From positions 1 through 60,824 of the forward strand of contig CALUQO010000012.1 of NCBI GenBank assembly GCA_944322935.1: DNA of 60,824 nucleotides, written 5' to 3'. Shown one piece after another: positions 44,916 through 54,038 of this stretch. The DNA comes from Candidatus Gastranaerophilales bacterium. Its GTDB lineage: Bacteria; Cyanobacteriota; Vampirovibrionia; Gastranaerophilales; Gastranaerophilaceae. How positions within the stretch are numbered: the first letter of the stretch is position 1; the number at the start of each line of letters is the position of its first letter. A model generated the notes under the pieces. It was not told the origin of the DNA and did not search any database. It was given only the letters and a program-made list of their open reading frames with translations. Both the position numbers and the translations under genes were made by a program.

Positions 44916-45215
44916 AGCCTGCCGGTCAGCCGAAACATTTTTGATGCGCTGTAGCATATCTCTGTAACACCGGCGGAAGTCACTAGTGTCCGAGATAATT
45001 TTAGAAAAAAAGAGCATAGTGAGCAAAATTTTGCGTTGGGCAGGTATGTCCAACCGACTTCAGCTTTATATATAAAATTATAAAATTTTTCAAATGATTT
45101 TTGGGTTCTTTGTCTTATTTATCATATTCTTTGGGTTTTTGTCATCGTATTTTTTTAGTAATTTTTTATGTAAAGCATTTTGGCGGTTGGGTTTGACTGC
45201 ATTTCTGCACGGCTT
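44916..45215. repeat. Spacer with GTTGGGC hairpin repeat
   Basis: This 300-bp spacer is not coding. GTTGGGC (45035-45041) and GTCCAAC (45048-45054) form a stem with one G-U pair. The perfect version GTTGGGC/GCCCAAC occurs at 57412-57432 in the same TTTTGCG...CAGG context, so these are copies of one repeat. Confidence 0.55.
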
Positions 45216-45683
45216 TTAAGAAAAATGCCATTGATTTTTTGTGAAAAAATTTTTTATTTTGTCAAAAATGTTATTTTGGGATTTTTTAGATTTAGGTATT
45301 ACTTTATGTTGCGCATCGTGGTGTTGAGTCAGGTCTATTTCCCGTTTCCAATCCTTTATTGCGGGCAAGTTTTCTCGTATGTAGCCGATTCCCTTTTTCA
45401 AACTGTCTCCTACATATGTTATCTCATGGCTGTGTATATCCGTACCGCCGATTTTGTAGGGATGTTTGTATTGAGTGTTCAGCCTAAAAACAACAAATTT
45501 GTTTTTGTTGTAAAAATTAAGGGATATAAAATGCTCCAGCGCATTGTTTGAGGTGTGGTGCTTTAGCGTATGGATGATATTTCTGTATTCTTTTGCATAT
45601 TTGCGCGCTGTTTTGTTTGCATAATACACTTTGCCCTTAAAGTGAATCGGGCAAGTGTTTTTTTGCGAAGGTTGTATTTCCAT
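45216..45683 (-). CDS. Unknown protein with N-terminal FKG motif
   Basis: The 155-aa protein carries HFKG at residues 14-17 (CPIHFKGKVYYANKTARK). The centre alternates polar and hydrophobic residues (KFVVFRLNTQY, IHSHEITYVGDSLKKGIGYI), suggesting an alpha/beta fold. The C-terminal third is basic and poor in order (PKSKKSQNNIFDKIKNFF). There is no signal peptide or membrane helix. It lies 12 bp after the larger FKG protein at 45696 on the same strand and is likely cotranscribed with it. Confidence 0.7.
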   Translation of the reverse strand: MEIQPSQKNTCPIHFKGKVYYANKTARKYAKEYRNIIHTLKHHTSNNALEHFISLNFYNKNKFVVFRLNTQYKHPYKIGGTDIHSHEITYVGDSLKKGIGYIRENLPAIKDWKREIDLTQHHDAQHKVIPKSKKSQNNIFDKIKNFFTKNQWHFS

Positions 45684-45695
45684 AACTAAATTTTA

Positions 45696-47435
45696 TTACA
45701 AATTATTGTAAAATGCGCCGAAGGTGTTTGTGTTTGCATTTTTTTGTATAAACTCGCTGTTAAGCTTCATTTTGTCGGCTGCTGTGTTAGGATTTTGTTT
45801 TGCAGCTTTTTTGTTTTCTGCGTATTTTGTGATTGCTATGTTAAGCTTTGGAATGCCGACACCGAGTACAACGCCTGAATATAAGTAGCCCAGCAGTTGA
45901 GCGGCGTTTTTGTATTTGAGTTTGGAAAGCGTTTCTTTGACGATTTTTTGTGTTTCTGCAGATGCGCCTTCTTTTGCCGCAACGGCTTTTAGCTCGGACA
46001 TAAGTTTTCTGAACGGAACAGCTTTGCCGTTTTTGTCTACGGTTTGTATGCCGAATTTCTTAAGTGCAGGGAACAGGATTTCTTCGTGAGTTTTTTCAAC
46101 AGAATGCTGAATAAACTTCCAGATACCTTTTCCGTGTTTTGCTTCGTCGTAGTTGATAATACCCTTGTTAAATGCTTTAGCTGCAAGTTTGGAAACAAAT
46201 CCGCCCAAAATCAGCCAGTTTGCAAAACCGAGCGAATCTTTAATTGCGGATTCTCTTGCTTCGTTCTTGTCACGGGCAGCAAGAATACGGCTCATAATCG
46301 TCATACCGTAGATAAACTTAAACTGGTTGATAGTAGGAACCATTCCCTTGTATTGAAGGTTTGAAAGAAGCTCTTTAGCAGCTTTTGGCAGGTTTGTGTA
46401 AAGCTCGGAGGGCTTTTTAAGGATAGTCGAAATCATGGCAGAACCCATACCCACGCCGAGAATAAGTTTTGCAATTTTAAAGCCGGTTGAATGGTCAGGC
46501 TCTCTGCCTTCAACACCGACAAAACCGTCAGAACCGGTACGTTTTTTAGTAAGATATCTGTTGATAGGCTGAGCAGACATCCCGACTGCAACAGGGAATG
46601 CAAGGCCGGCAGCAACGGTTGCCGCCTTTTTGTTTTTAATACCTTTCAGAAATTTTTCCAAGTCTTCGACAATGGCGGTTTTGTCATGTTTTGCTTTGTC
46701 AGTAACAGCCTTAAGCATAGAGTTTGCGTTGCTTGTGAGGTCTTTTATCGGAGCTTCTATTGCGTCTGGATTGTTTTTGACGGAAACACGGAAAGTAGCG
46801 CCTGCGCCTGTTTCGCCGGTAATAAGTTCCGATACCTGCGCAAGAATGGAGTCTGATACTTTATATTTTTTAGCGCCCTCTTTTGCCATTAAGTCTGATG
46901 CTTTTTGTATTGTGTCTTCGGAAAGCTTTTTCCAGCTGTTTGCACCGTCTGTTGTGTTAAAGCCCTCTACGCTTCTAAAGAAAGTTTCCCAGTACTTTTT
47001 GGCATCATAGCCTTTTGTTTTGTCGGCGCTGTCATTAACAAACTCTTTAAACGTGTCTATTGCATTGGCATCCATAAACATAAGATGAGCCTTGACACCG
47101 TTTGCTTTGTTGAATGCCGCAGAAACCGCATACCCGGCACCCAGCCCGACAATACCTGCAAGGGCATGGTTTACTGTACCGGATGATTCTCTGAAACCTG
47201 TTTCAAAACCGGCATCTTTTGAACGACCGAAGTCTACAATGGTTCTTGGCATAACCATTGAGAAAAAGTCTATAAAACACGCGCCGATAGCCGGACTTGT
47301 GTTCAGCCAATTGAGTGTTTGTGTGCCTAATGCTCCGAGCCCCTTAAAGTTGGGATTGTTTTTTCTGTCATTTTTTAGGGGAGTTGAGTACTTTAATGTT
47401 TTCGGTTGTTGAGTTTGTGTAATTTGCGATAGCAT
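45696..47435 (-). CDS. FKG-motif membrane protein, paralog A
   Basis: The 579-aa protein is of no family I can name. FKG is at residues 30-32 (NNPNFKGLGALG). A block around residues 60-85 reads MVMPRTIVDF...TGFRESSGT, followed by a Gly-rich hydrophobic helix (ALAGIVGLGAGYAVSAAF). Further hydrophobic stretches surround GMSAQPINRYLTKKRTG (about 285-300) and SRILAARDKNEAR (about 385). The neighbour at 47616 shares all of these blocks, so the two are ancient duplicates. The polar N-terminus is not a signal peptide. Several membrane segments are likely. Confidence 0.82.
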   Translation of the reverse strand: MLSQITQTQQPKTLKYSTPLKNDRKNNPNFKGLGALGTQTLNWLNTSPAIGACFIDFFSMVMPRTIVDFGRSKDAGFETGFRESSGTVNHALAGIVGLGAGYAVSAAFNKANGVKAHLMFMDANAIDTFKEFVNDSADKTKGYDAKKYWETFFRSVEGFNTTDGANSWKKLSEDTIQKASDLMAKEGAKKYKVSDSILAQVSELITGETGAGATFRVSVKNNPDAIEAPIKDLTSNANSMLKAVTDKAKHDKTAIVEDLEKFLKGIKNKKAATVAAGLAFPVAVGMSAQPINRYLTKKRTGSDGFVGVEGREPDHSTGFKIAKLILGVGMGSAMISTILKKPSELYTNLPKAAKELLSNLQYKGMVPTINQFKFIYGMTIMSRILAARDKNEARESAIKDSLGFANWLILGGFVSKLAAKAFNKGIINYDEAKHGKGIWKFIQHSVEKTHEEILFPALKKFGIQTVDKNGKAVPFRKLMSELKAVAAKEGASAETQKIVKETLSKLKYKNAAQLLGYLYSGVVLGVGIPKLNIAITKYAENKKAAKQNPNTAADKMKLNSEFIQKNANTNTFGAFYNNL

Positions 47436-47615
47436 ATATTGTCCTGTTTTTTTAATTTGTTTTATCTAATCTAGTGTCGCAGTTGCTGCCGGCTGACCGC
47501 AGCCAGCACCTGCTCACCTTTTCAATGTGTCACTCGCCTACACTTAACTTTGTTAAGTTCCGGTGACAGGCTCACAAGTATCGCTTACGCTCTACTGTTC
47601 GCTTTGTCAAAAAAT

Positions 47616-49247
47616 TTATTTTGCTTTGTTCATCATCATACCAAACGCCTGAAAAGTTTTTTTGTTGCTAGTTAAATTTAAAGACGGGTAGGTGTGGAAA
47701 CTGTTATATTTTTCTGCCATTTCTTTTTGGACTTTTCTTTCTGTCTGCTTTCTCACATACCAGGGTACAAGCATACCGAGAATAAGCATTGAAAATCCGA
47801 GAGATGCACCTTCGCAGAGATATCTTAGGTTTTTGGCATGTTTGGATACTTTTGCGGCTTCGCCGAAGGTTTTTAGTTCCGTGCCGCTTGCCCAGTGAGC
47901 AACATTTTTACCGAAGTCAACGATGGCATTGTTTGTCTTTTTCGGTGCATTTTTAGTATAGTTCAAAAGCGGAATTTTTGTAAACTTTTGCAGAACATAT
48001 CCCACACCTTTTGCAACATAATCACCTAAGAAGTACAAGCTGCAGAAGGTTGCAATGTCTCTCCAGGTAACTTCATGAAGCTCGTTTTTGTCTTCGGAAG
48101 CTAACATACGGCTTGCAAAAGTAGATGTGGCAATCCATCTGCATTGGTCCATTGTAGGCATATTTTTTGTAAACTGCAGACCTTTTAAAATATTAGACAG
48201 GCTGGATTTGTCTTTTAAAGAAGCATAAGCAACTCCCACCATCAAAGCTGCGGCACCCAGTTTTTGCAGCAGGAAAGAAGATTTTTCTTTCGGGCTCATT
48301 TCTCTTTTCTTTCTCTGCGTGCCGAAATCTTTGTAAATCGGTGCGCCTTCCTGACCGGAGGTTTTTCTTGTAATCCATCTGTTTATGGATTGCATTGAAG
48401 CTGCAAGAGGAATAACAATGGCAAGACCCAAAAAGCTCTTTTTGTTGATAAAGCGTTTTGATTCTTTAAAGTAGTTGTTAAGTTCTTTTCCGACTGCTTT
48501 GGCAACTGCTTCTGAACGAGAACCGGTGAGTTTGCCTGATTTAAAGTCTTTTGCAACTTCGCGTACTGCTGTTCTTTTATGTTCCAAAAAGTCCTGACCC
48601 ACATCCATTGCGTCTCTGAGCAGTGTATGTAAATCTGCGTGGTAGGTTTTGCCTGCTATTTTAATATGCTTTGAAGCACCTGTCGTTTCCAGAACTTTTT
48701 TCTCTAAGTTAGAAACGGCTGCTGCTTTTTCCTTTTTGGTTGCAAGCTTGTTTGCCATTGTTTTGGCAAATTCCATACGCTCATTTTCAAGATTTATGCC
48801 CTTTAGCGGTTTCCATTCGTGTCCGTTCAGCACGCTGATGTCATCGAGCAATTTATTTGTAAAGCTTCTTGATCCGCCTTTTGCCTCGAGAAAATGTTTG
48901 TTTAAAGTTGTGATAGCGTCCTGGTTTGCCCATTTTGAAGCCATTCCCTTATCTTTCGGATTAAGAAATTCCAGAGCTTTGGCCACTCCGTAAACAATAA
49001 AACCGGGGATAAGACAGTTTACGATAAGACCTGATGACTCACGTCTAAAGGTTTCCGCAGCTGCAAAGCCGTTTGTTTTGGCGTCAACATATGTTCTTGG
49101 CAAAATTGCTGTTGCAAGGTCAATTATGGAAACGTTTATAATTTCAGGCGGTATTCCCTTAAAAGACTGTCTGTCTTGGCTTTTAGAAACGGCCGGTTGT
49201 ATATTTGATTTTTTGTAAACTTCTGTCTTGTTAATTTGTGTAATCAT
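47616..49247 (-). CDS. FKG-motif membrane protein, paralog B
   Basis: The 543-aa protein is a divergent paralog of the one at 45696. FKG is at residues 29-31 (RQSFKGIPPEI). The shared blocks are ILPRTYVDA, ETFRRESSG, MQSINRWITRKTSG and SRMLASEDKNEL, in the same order and at similar distances. Hydrophobic segments occur at IPGFIVYGVAKAL, FLGLAIVIPLAA, LGAAALMVGVAYA and SLGFSMLILGMLVPWYV, so it is probably a membrane protein. The middle is Lys/Glu-rich. It lies 180 bp upstream of paralog A, with its own leader. No function is known. Confidence 0.82.
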   Translation of the reverse strand: MITQINKTEVYKKSNIQPAVSKSQDRQSFKGIPPEIINVSIIDLATAILPRTYVDAKTNGFAAAETFRRESSGLIVNCLIPGFIVYGVAKALEFLNPKDKGMASKWANQDAITTLNKHFLEAKGGSRSFTNKLLDDISVLNGHEWKPLKGINLENERMEFAKTMANKLATKKEKAAAVSNLEKKVLETTGASKHIKIAGKTYHADLHTLLRDAMDVGQDFLEHKRTAVREVAKDFKSGKLTGSRSEAVAKAVGKELNNYFKESKRFINKKSFLGLAIVIPLAASMQSINRWITRKTSGQEGAPIYKDFGTQRKKREMSPKEKSSFLLQKLGAAALMVGVAYASLKDKSSLSNILKGLQFTKNMPTMDQCRWIATSTFASRMLASEDKNELHEVTWRDIATFCSLYFLGDYVAKGVGYVLQKFTKIPLLNYTKNAPKKTNNAIVDFGKNVAHWASGTELKTFGEAAKVSKHAKNLRYLCEGASLGFSMLILGMLVPWYVRKQTERKVQKEMAEKYNSFHTYPSLNLTSNKKTFQAFGMMMNKAK

Positions 49248-49848
49248 AACTGTTAGTCTAACTAGTGTCTTTTATATCGAAAATTTAAAATTTTAGGTGA
49301 GATGTACATCTATATGATATGAAAGACCTGATATAAATACAAATCACGTAAAAAAATAATTTGCTATTTGAAAATGTAAAAATTGTTGAACCTCTTTTTA
49401 AAAAAGTGATTTTTTATTTAATGATAAATAAGTTTTTTAAGTAAAATACTTTTTTATATAAATTTGCTTTTTTAATTTTTTAAAAATTTTTTTAAATTCA
49501 AATTTACAAAACTTAACAAATCTGCTCGGGCGGCTGTATGTATCATAAAATCATTGTCGGATTGGCGGGAGGTGTGATCTGTCCCCCAAAAAACGTAATC
49601 AATCAGTTGGACGTATTTAAAATAAAAAGTATCAAAGAAAGCTCAAAACGCCGGAAAGATTCTGAACACAAACGGCTGATAAAGACTCCAAAAGCTTGAT
49701 GCTTCAGAATGACAGCAGAATTTTGTGTTGGGCAGGTATGAAGTGTACCCTTAAAAACGTAATCGATGAGTAGGAGAATTAATTAATTTATAAAAATGTC
49801 AGATAAACAAATAAAGATTTATGCATTATTTGCACCCCATTCTTTGAA

Positions 49849-49897
49849 AAGAACTCTGTGTAAAACGTGCCACAGGCACCTTTTACACAGAGTTCTT
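49849..49897. repeat. Long near-perfect hairpin
   Basis: The 17-bp perfect arms AAGAACTCTGTGTAAAA and TTTTACACAGAGTTCTT enclose GTGCC/GGCAC after one C-C mismatch, giving 22 pairs with the loop ACA. The run ACAAAGGTCGTTTTTTT follows, so it could terminate transcription. ACAAAGGTCG recurs at 52658 and, reversed, near 60518. Confidence 0.85.
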
Positions 49898-49986
49898 ACA
49901 AAGGTCGTTTTTTTATCAACATTCTTTACCGCGTAAGCGGTGATGATTGTTATTTATTTCCATTTTCAAATGCGACAATAACAATA

Positions 49987-50034
49987 ACGGCTCACTTTGT
50001 GAGCCGTAGGGGGTTCGGGGCGAAGCCCTGATGG
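49987..50034 (+). repeat. Double-hairpin repeat, copy 1
   Basis: ACGGCTCAC-TTT-GTGAGCCGT is followed by AGGGGGTTCGGGGCGAAGCCC and TGATGG. A second copy lies at 60712-60759 with ACGGCTTAC-AAA-GTAAGCCGT: one C-G pair becomes T-A, a compensatory change. The second hairpin is GGGC-GAA-GCCC here and GGGC-GTA-GCCC there. Confidence 0.85.
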
Positions 50035-50166
50035 AATACGATTAGAGATTTTTAACGAAGGAATGAAAATTTACCGTACCGATTTTGACATTTTTGGAGT
50101 GGACGGAAATTTTCGTTTCTGAGTCTTAAAATCTCTTTTGAATAGCGCCGGTGTTCTTTCTTTTGC

Positions 50167-50213
50167 GATACTTTTCTTTCTTTGCCTGCGCAATACAAAG
50201 AAAGAAAAGTATC
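50167..50213. repeat. 18-bp perfect hairpin
   Basis: The arms GATACTTTTCTTTCTTTG and CAAAGAAAGAAAAGTATC are separated by 11 nt. Part of the right arm (AAAGTATCAAAGAAA) recurs just after it and at about 49627, showing it is repeat-derived. Confidence 0.85.
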
Positions 50214-50675
50214 AAAGAAAAGAAAAACGTATTTTACGCAACAAACAAAATATAGATTCCACCATTGGTCAGATTCTGAACACAAACGATTGGTGAGTGT
50301 TTCAAAAGCCTGATGCTTCAGAATGACAGCGAGATTTTGCGTTGGGCAGGTATCTGTCCCCCAAAAAACGTAATTTATGTGCAGGGGGATGAATTCTATT
50401 GCGCATATTCCAAGCACAAACAATTGAAGTGTGCTTTAAAAATTGATGCTTCAGAATGACAGCGAGATTCTTGCAGGCATGTGACGCCATTGTCAGCGGT
50501 GTGCAGGAGTATGACATTAATCTACATGTTAATATTTTTACTAAACGTGTGACAAAAGAGAAAATCTTTCTTTTTAATTATTGAGAGAATCAGATAAGAA
50601 TTAGGGAGAATCAGGTCTTTTAATTTTCATAAAATTTTTAATAATGGTATTAGATACATCATAAAAGGACGCAAA

Positions 50676-51308
50676 ATGAAGGTATTATTAATAAACGGTT
50701 CTCCAAACGAAAAGGGCTGTACTTACACTGCATTGAGTGAGATAGCCCTTACCCTTAATAAAGAAGGAATAGAAACCGAAATCTATTACATCGGCAAAGA
50801 ACCGGTTGCTCCTTGCCGTGCCTGCCGTGCTTGCGGCAAAATAGGACGCTGCGTAATCAACGACAAGGTTAACGACTTTGTTGAACACGCACGGGAGTTT
50901 GACGGTTACATAATCGGTTCACCGGTGCATTACGCCTCTGCCTCGGGCGTGGTTGTTCCGTTTTTGGACAGAGCTTTCTTTGTTGATTACATGTCAGGTC
51001 ACGACTCTTTTAAACATAAACCCGGCAGTGCGGTTGTTTCTGCCAGACGTGCCGGTACTACTGCAACTTTGGACCAGCTTAACAAGTATTTTCAAATCAA
51101 TCAGATGCCTGTAATATCAGGCAGATACTGGAATATGGTTCACGGTCAAAGCCCGTTTGAAGTGAAAGAGGACAAAGAAGGTATGCAGAATATGCGAATT
51201 CTTGCAAAGAATTTTGCATATCACCTGAAATGCAGGGAAGCAGCACAAAAAGCAGGGGTTAATCCGCCCGAGGGCGAAGAAGTAGAATATACAAATTTTA
51301 TTCACTAA
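50676..51308 (+). CDS. Flavodoxin-fold NAD(P)H-dependent FMN reductase
   Basis: The 210-aa protein has the FMN phosphate loop LLINGSPNEKGCTYTAL and the flavin segment GSPVHYASASG. A CRACRACGKIGRC motif in between is typical of iron-sulfur flavoproteins of the NAD(P)H-dependent oxidoreductase family, with closely spaced cysteines. The last 40 residues (GVNPPEGEE, YTNFIH) also match that family. It reduces flavins or small redox partners in the cytoplasm. AAAGGA lies before ATG. The next gene is a broken aldo/keto reductase, and the pair often travels together in gut anaerobes. Confidence 0.9.
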   Translation: MKVLLINGSPNEKGCTYTALSEIALTLNKEGIETEIYYIGKEPVAPCRACRACGKIGRCVINDKVNDFVEHAREFDGYIIGSPVHYASASGVVVPFLDRAFFVDYMSGHDSFKHKPGSAVVSARRAGTTATLDQLNKYFQINQMPVISGRYWNMVHGQSPFEVKEDKEGMQNMRILAKNFAYHLKCREAAQKAGVNPPEGEEVEYTNFIH

Positions 51309-51323
51309 AAAATTAATAATACT

Positions 51324-51375
51324 ACAACAACATATAGGCCGCCGATGAGAACAATTACAGCGGCGTAGTTGTTGT
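51324..51375. repeat. Imperfect hairpin downstream of FMN reductase
   Basis: ACAACAAC (51324-51331) pairs with GTTGTTGT (51368-51375), and inside it GCCGC (51338-51342) pairs with GCGGC (51360-51364). It lies in the spacer between the FMN reductase and the chimeric pseudogene. Confidence 0.55.
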
Positions 51376-51401
51376 CCAATTTTGCAGCTAATAACGAATA
51401 A

Positions 51402-51675
<274 letters not shown>

Positions 51676-51850
51676 AGTAAAACCTGAGCTGCTGTTAAAA
51701 CAGGGAAAACAACAGTGGTTATTTTTAGATGTGATAGTTAACGGAGCAAAATGATATTGTATTTATAATTTTGATGGACTGAACTATTAACGTGCACTCC
51801 GTATATATGCGCAGTGCAAGGTGTGAGCTTATTTTACAGGGATTTTACAA

Positions 51851-52450
51851 ATGTTGGAAAACTATATAAACTATTTAAACTTTTTAAATGACAAACTGAC
51901 AACTTTTTTTCATAAGCAAAAACCTTATATACGCTGCAAAGAGGGTTGCGCAAAATGCTGCCAAAATGCAGAGTTTCCGTTTTCTCAAATTGAGGTTTCT
52001 TATTTGATGATGGGTATAAGCAAACTGGATATGGAAACCAAAAATATCATTGCGGATAACGTAAAGAGGATAAAAGAAGAAAAGAGAAATTTTAAGGGTG
52101 AGGGTACATTTCTTTACGATTGTCCGTTTTTAATAAACGACAAATGCTCTGTCTACGAGCACAGGGGGATAATATGTCGAATTTTCGGGCTTTTGTATAT
52201 AGGTTCCAACGGCAGAACACAGGTTCCTTTTTGCTGTTTTCAGGGGCTGAACTATGCCAACGTACTTGCCGACGACCAGAGTACAATTTCTGCGGAAAAA
52301 TTTAAAGCCTCGGGCATTGAAGAAGAGCCGGTTGCTTTTAATATCAGATACAGCTTTTTGACAGGCCCTGACTTTGAGCAAAAATTCAACTTTGCTTTTG
52401 GTGAAAAAAAACCGCTTATTGATTGGTTTGTTGAAATAGATGAAGCTTAA
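51851..52450 (+). CDS. YkgJ-family cysteine-cluster protein
   Basis: The 199-aa protein has the cysteine pattern CKEGCAKCC near residue 29, then CPFL and KCSVYEHRGIICRIFG around 90-115, and FCCFQG. This matches the UPF0153/YkgJ family, which is thought to bind zinc or an iron-sulfur cluster; its function is not settled. AGGGA is upstream of ATG. It stands alone after the chimeric pseudogene, with a spacer of about 175 bp. Confidence 0.88.
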   Translation: MLENYINYLNFLNDKLTTFFHKQKPYIRCKEGCAKCCQNAEFPFSQIEVSYLMMGISKLDMETKNIIADNVKRIKEEKRNFKGEGTFLYDCPFLINDKCSVYEHRGIICRIFGLLYIGSNGRTQVPFCCFQGLNYANVLADDQSTISAEKFKASGIEEEPVAFNIRYSFLTGPDFEQKFNFAFGEKKPLIDWFVEIDEA

Positions 52451-52874
52451 CAAATTTTTTATATTGCCAGAACTTACTAAAGATAATGGCCGTATTGCGT
52501 GCAGTATCTGCCCGATAACTTAAAATGCCGTTATTTTATATATTTTACGTAATTTGATGACGGATTTTTTTGTTTTTTGTTTAAAAATGCAGGTAATTAT
52601 GCAGATTCGTAGGTCAGGCAATGCCTGACCTATTCAATTTTGATTGCGGAGCCCTTACAAAGGTCGGCTATAAGGCTACATACATAAATAATAATGTTTT
52701 TATTTAAAAAATGTCCTACTGATTGATTACGTTTTTTGAGGGGACAGAACAATTAAGGCCGGCAGTTAAGACTGTTTTGGTAATCAGATATTACCAAAAC
52801 ATTTTTTTGCGGCGCTAAATCCGTGATTTACCAATTACGTTTTTAAAGGCACAGTGTTCACGGGAAAATACCGA
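52451..52874. other. Spacer with repeats between convergent genes
   Basis: This 424-bp spacer holds the hairpin AGGTCAGGC-AAT-GCCTGACCT (52612-52632), a CTTACAAAGGTCGG repeat piece at about 52654, the reversed 71-bp repeat at 52677-52747 and a TAAATC-CGT-GATTTA palindrome at about 52815-52831 followed by a minus-strand ACGTAATTGG piece. No coding sequence is seen. Confidence 0.6.
52677..52747 (-). repeat. 71-bp dispersed repeat, reversed copy
   Basis: Read on the minus strand it begins CTGTCCCCTCAAAAAACGTA and ends TTATTTATGTATGTA. It matches 57304-57372 over nearly its full length with few differences. Shorter relatives lie at 49579 and 50354. Confidence 0.85.
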
Positions 52875-53792
52875 TTATGAAATATAACTGCTTAAAAGTT
52901 CATTTGCCTGAGACAGTTCTCTTAATTTTTTAAGAGCTCTGTTTTCGGTCTGTCTGATACATTCTTTTGTTACTCCGTATATTTTGCCTATTTCTTCAAG
53001 AGTCTTGCGGCTGAACTCATTCAAGCCGAATCTCATTCTTACAACGGCCTGTTCTCTTTCTTTTAATTGAGAAACAACTGTTTCTATATCTTTTTTTAAA
53101 TTTTCGTATTCTACACTGCTGTATGCGCTGGCTTTGGGGTCTTCCAGTATATCGGCCAGTGTTACTTCACTGCCGGAGTTAAGTTCGTAGGCTGAATCCA
53201 TGGAAATTGATTTTGTGTACGCACTTAAAAATGTATCAATCTTTTCTGCGGAAATATTCATTTGTTTTGCGACATCCTCATTTTTAACCTGAGTATTGTA
53301 TTTTTGCTCAAGCTCTGCTTTTACTTTTGAAAATTTTGAAAGGGTTTCCTGGATGTAAACGGGAATTTTTACACAGTGCGACTGTTCTGATATAGCCTTG
53401 AATATGGCTTGTTTAATCCACCATGCGGCATAAGTGGAAAATCTGTAACCGAGTTTGTAATCAAATTTTTCCACGGCGACCATAAGCCCGAGATTACCCT
53501 CCTGTATAAGGTCAATCATCGGCAGGTGCGATACCTGCACGGTTTTTCGTGCAATGTTTACAACAAGTTTTAAATTGGCCTGTACAAGTTTTTGTTTTGC
53601 TCTAAATGAATCAGTTTCATTTCCTTCTTTTGCAATTTTTGCGGTTGCTCTTTCGTCTTCGGGTGTTAAGACTTTTATCTTTGCAATTTTTCTGATGTAA
53701 AGATTTAAAGACTCATCACCGGATATGGGTATGAGGTTGTTGGAATGGGGTTTGGTTGAGGCTGCATTTGACGAGACATAATTTTTAGACAT
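52875..53792 (-). CDS. RNA polymerase sigma factor (sigma-70, group 2 type)
   Basis: The 305-aa factor has region 1.2 (DESLNLYIRKIAKI), regions 2.1-2.4 (LKLVVNIARK, DLIQEGNLGLMVAVEKF, YRFSTYAAWWIKQAI) and region 4.2 (LEEIGKIYGVTKECIRQTE). The usual -35-reading GVTRERIRQIE is altered to GVTKECIRQTE. It lacks the long region 1.1 of a primary sigma, which points to an alternative group 2 factor, though it could be the main one in a reduced genome. The promoters in this window fit a standard TTGACA/TATAAT specificity. Confidence 0.93.
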   Translation of the reverse strand: MSKNYVSSNAASTKPHSNNLIPISGDESLNLYIRKIAKIKVLTPEDERATAKIAKEGNETDSFRAKQKLVQANLKLVVNIARKTVQVSHLPMIDLIQEGNLGLMVAVEKFDYKLGYRFSTYAAWWIKQAIFKAISEQSHCVKIPVYIQETLSKFSKVKAELEQKYNTQVKNEDVAKQMNISAEKIDTFLSAYTKSISMDSAYELNSGSEVTLADILEDPKASAYSSVEYENLKKDIETVVSQLKEREQAVVRMRFGLNEFSRKTLEEIGKIYGVTKECIRQTENRALKKLRELSQANELLSSYIS

Positions 53793-54038
53793 ACACTTAC
53801 TCCTAATTTATTCAATAGCATTAAATATCCTAAATTTTTGCACTAAAACTACACAGCATAGAAAGACTCTATCTGCCGCTTGTTTGCTGAGATACAGGGT
53901 GACTAACTAAACATCATCAATGTATATACTTAATATATCACTTAGTATATACGAATTCAAGTGTTTTATTACGAAATATTACAAAATCGTTAAAAAAAAA
54001 TGAAATTTTGTAATATTTTGTAATATTATATTATAGTT

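Larger units (their letters stand above)
49248..50675. other. 1.4-kb gene-free region full of repeats
   Basis: This is the longest spacer in the window. It holds CTGTCCCC...AAAAAACGTAAT repeats at 49579 and 50354, TGATGCTTCAGAATGACAGC repeats at 49698, 50312 and 50445 (same orientation), two long hairpins (49849-49897 and 50167-50213) and the double-hairpin repeat at 49987. Open frames crossing 50052-50517 translate the repeats and look spurious. The mRNA leader of the gene at 50676 occupies the last part (AAAGGA before ATG). Confidence 0.7.

Noticed and set aside
50052-50517. Minus-strand genes of 123 and 71 codons
   Set aside because: They translate the hairpin and dispersed repeats and overlap each other; no family features.
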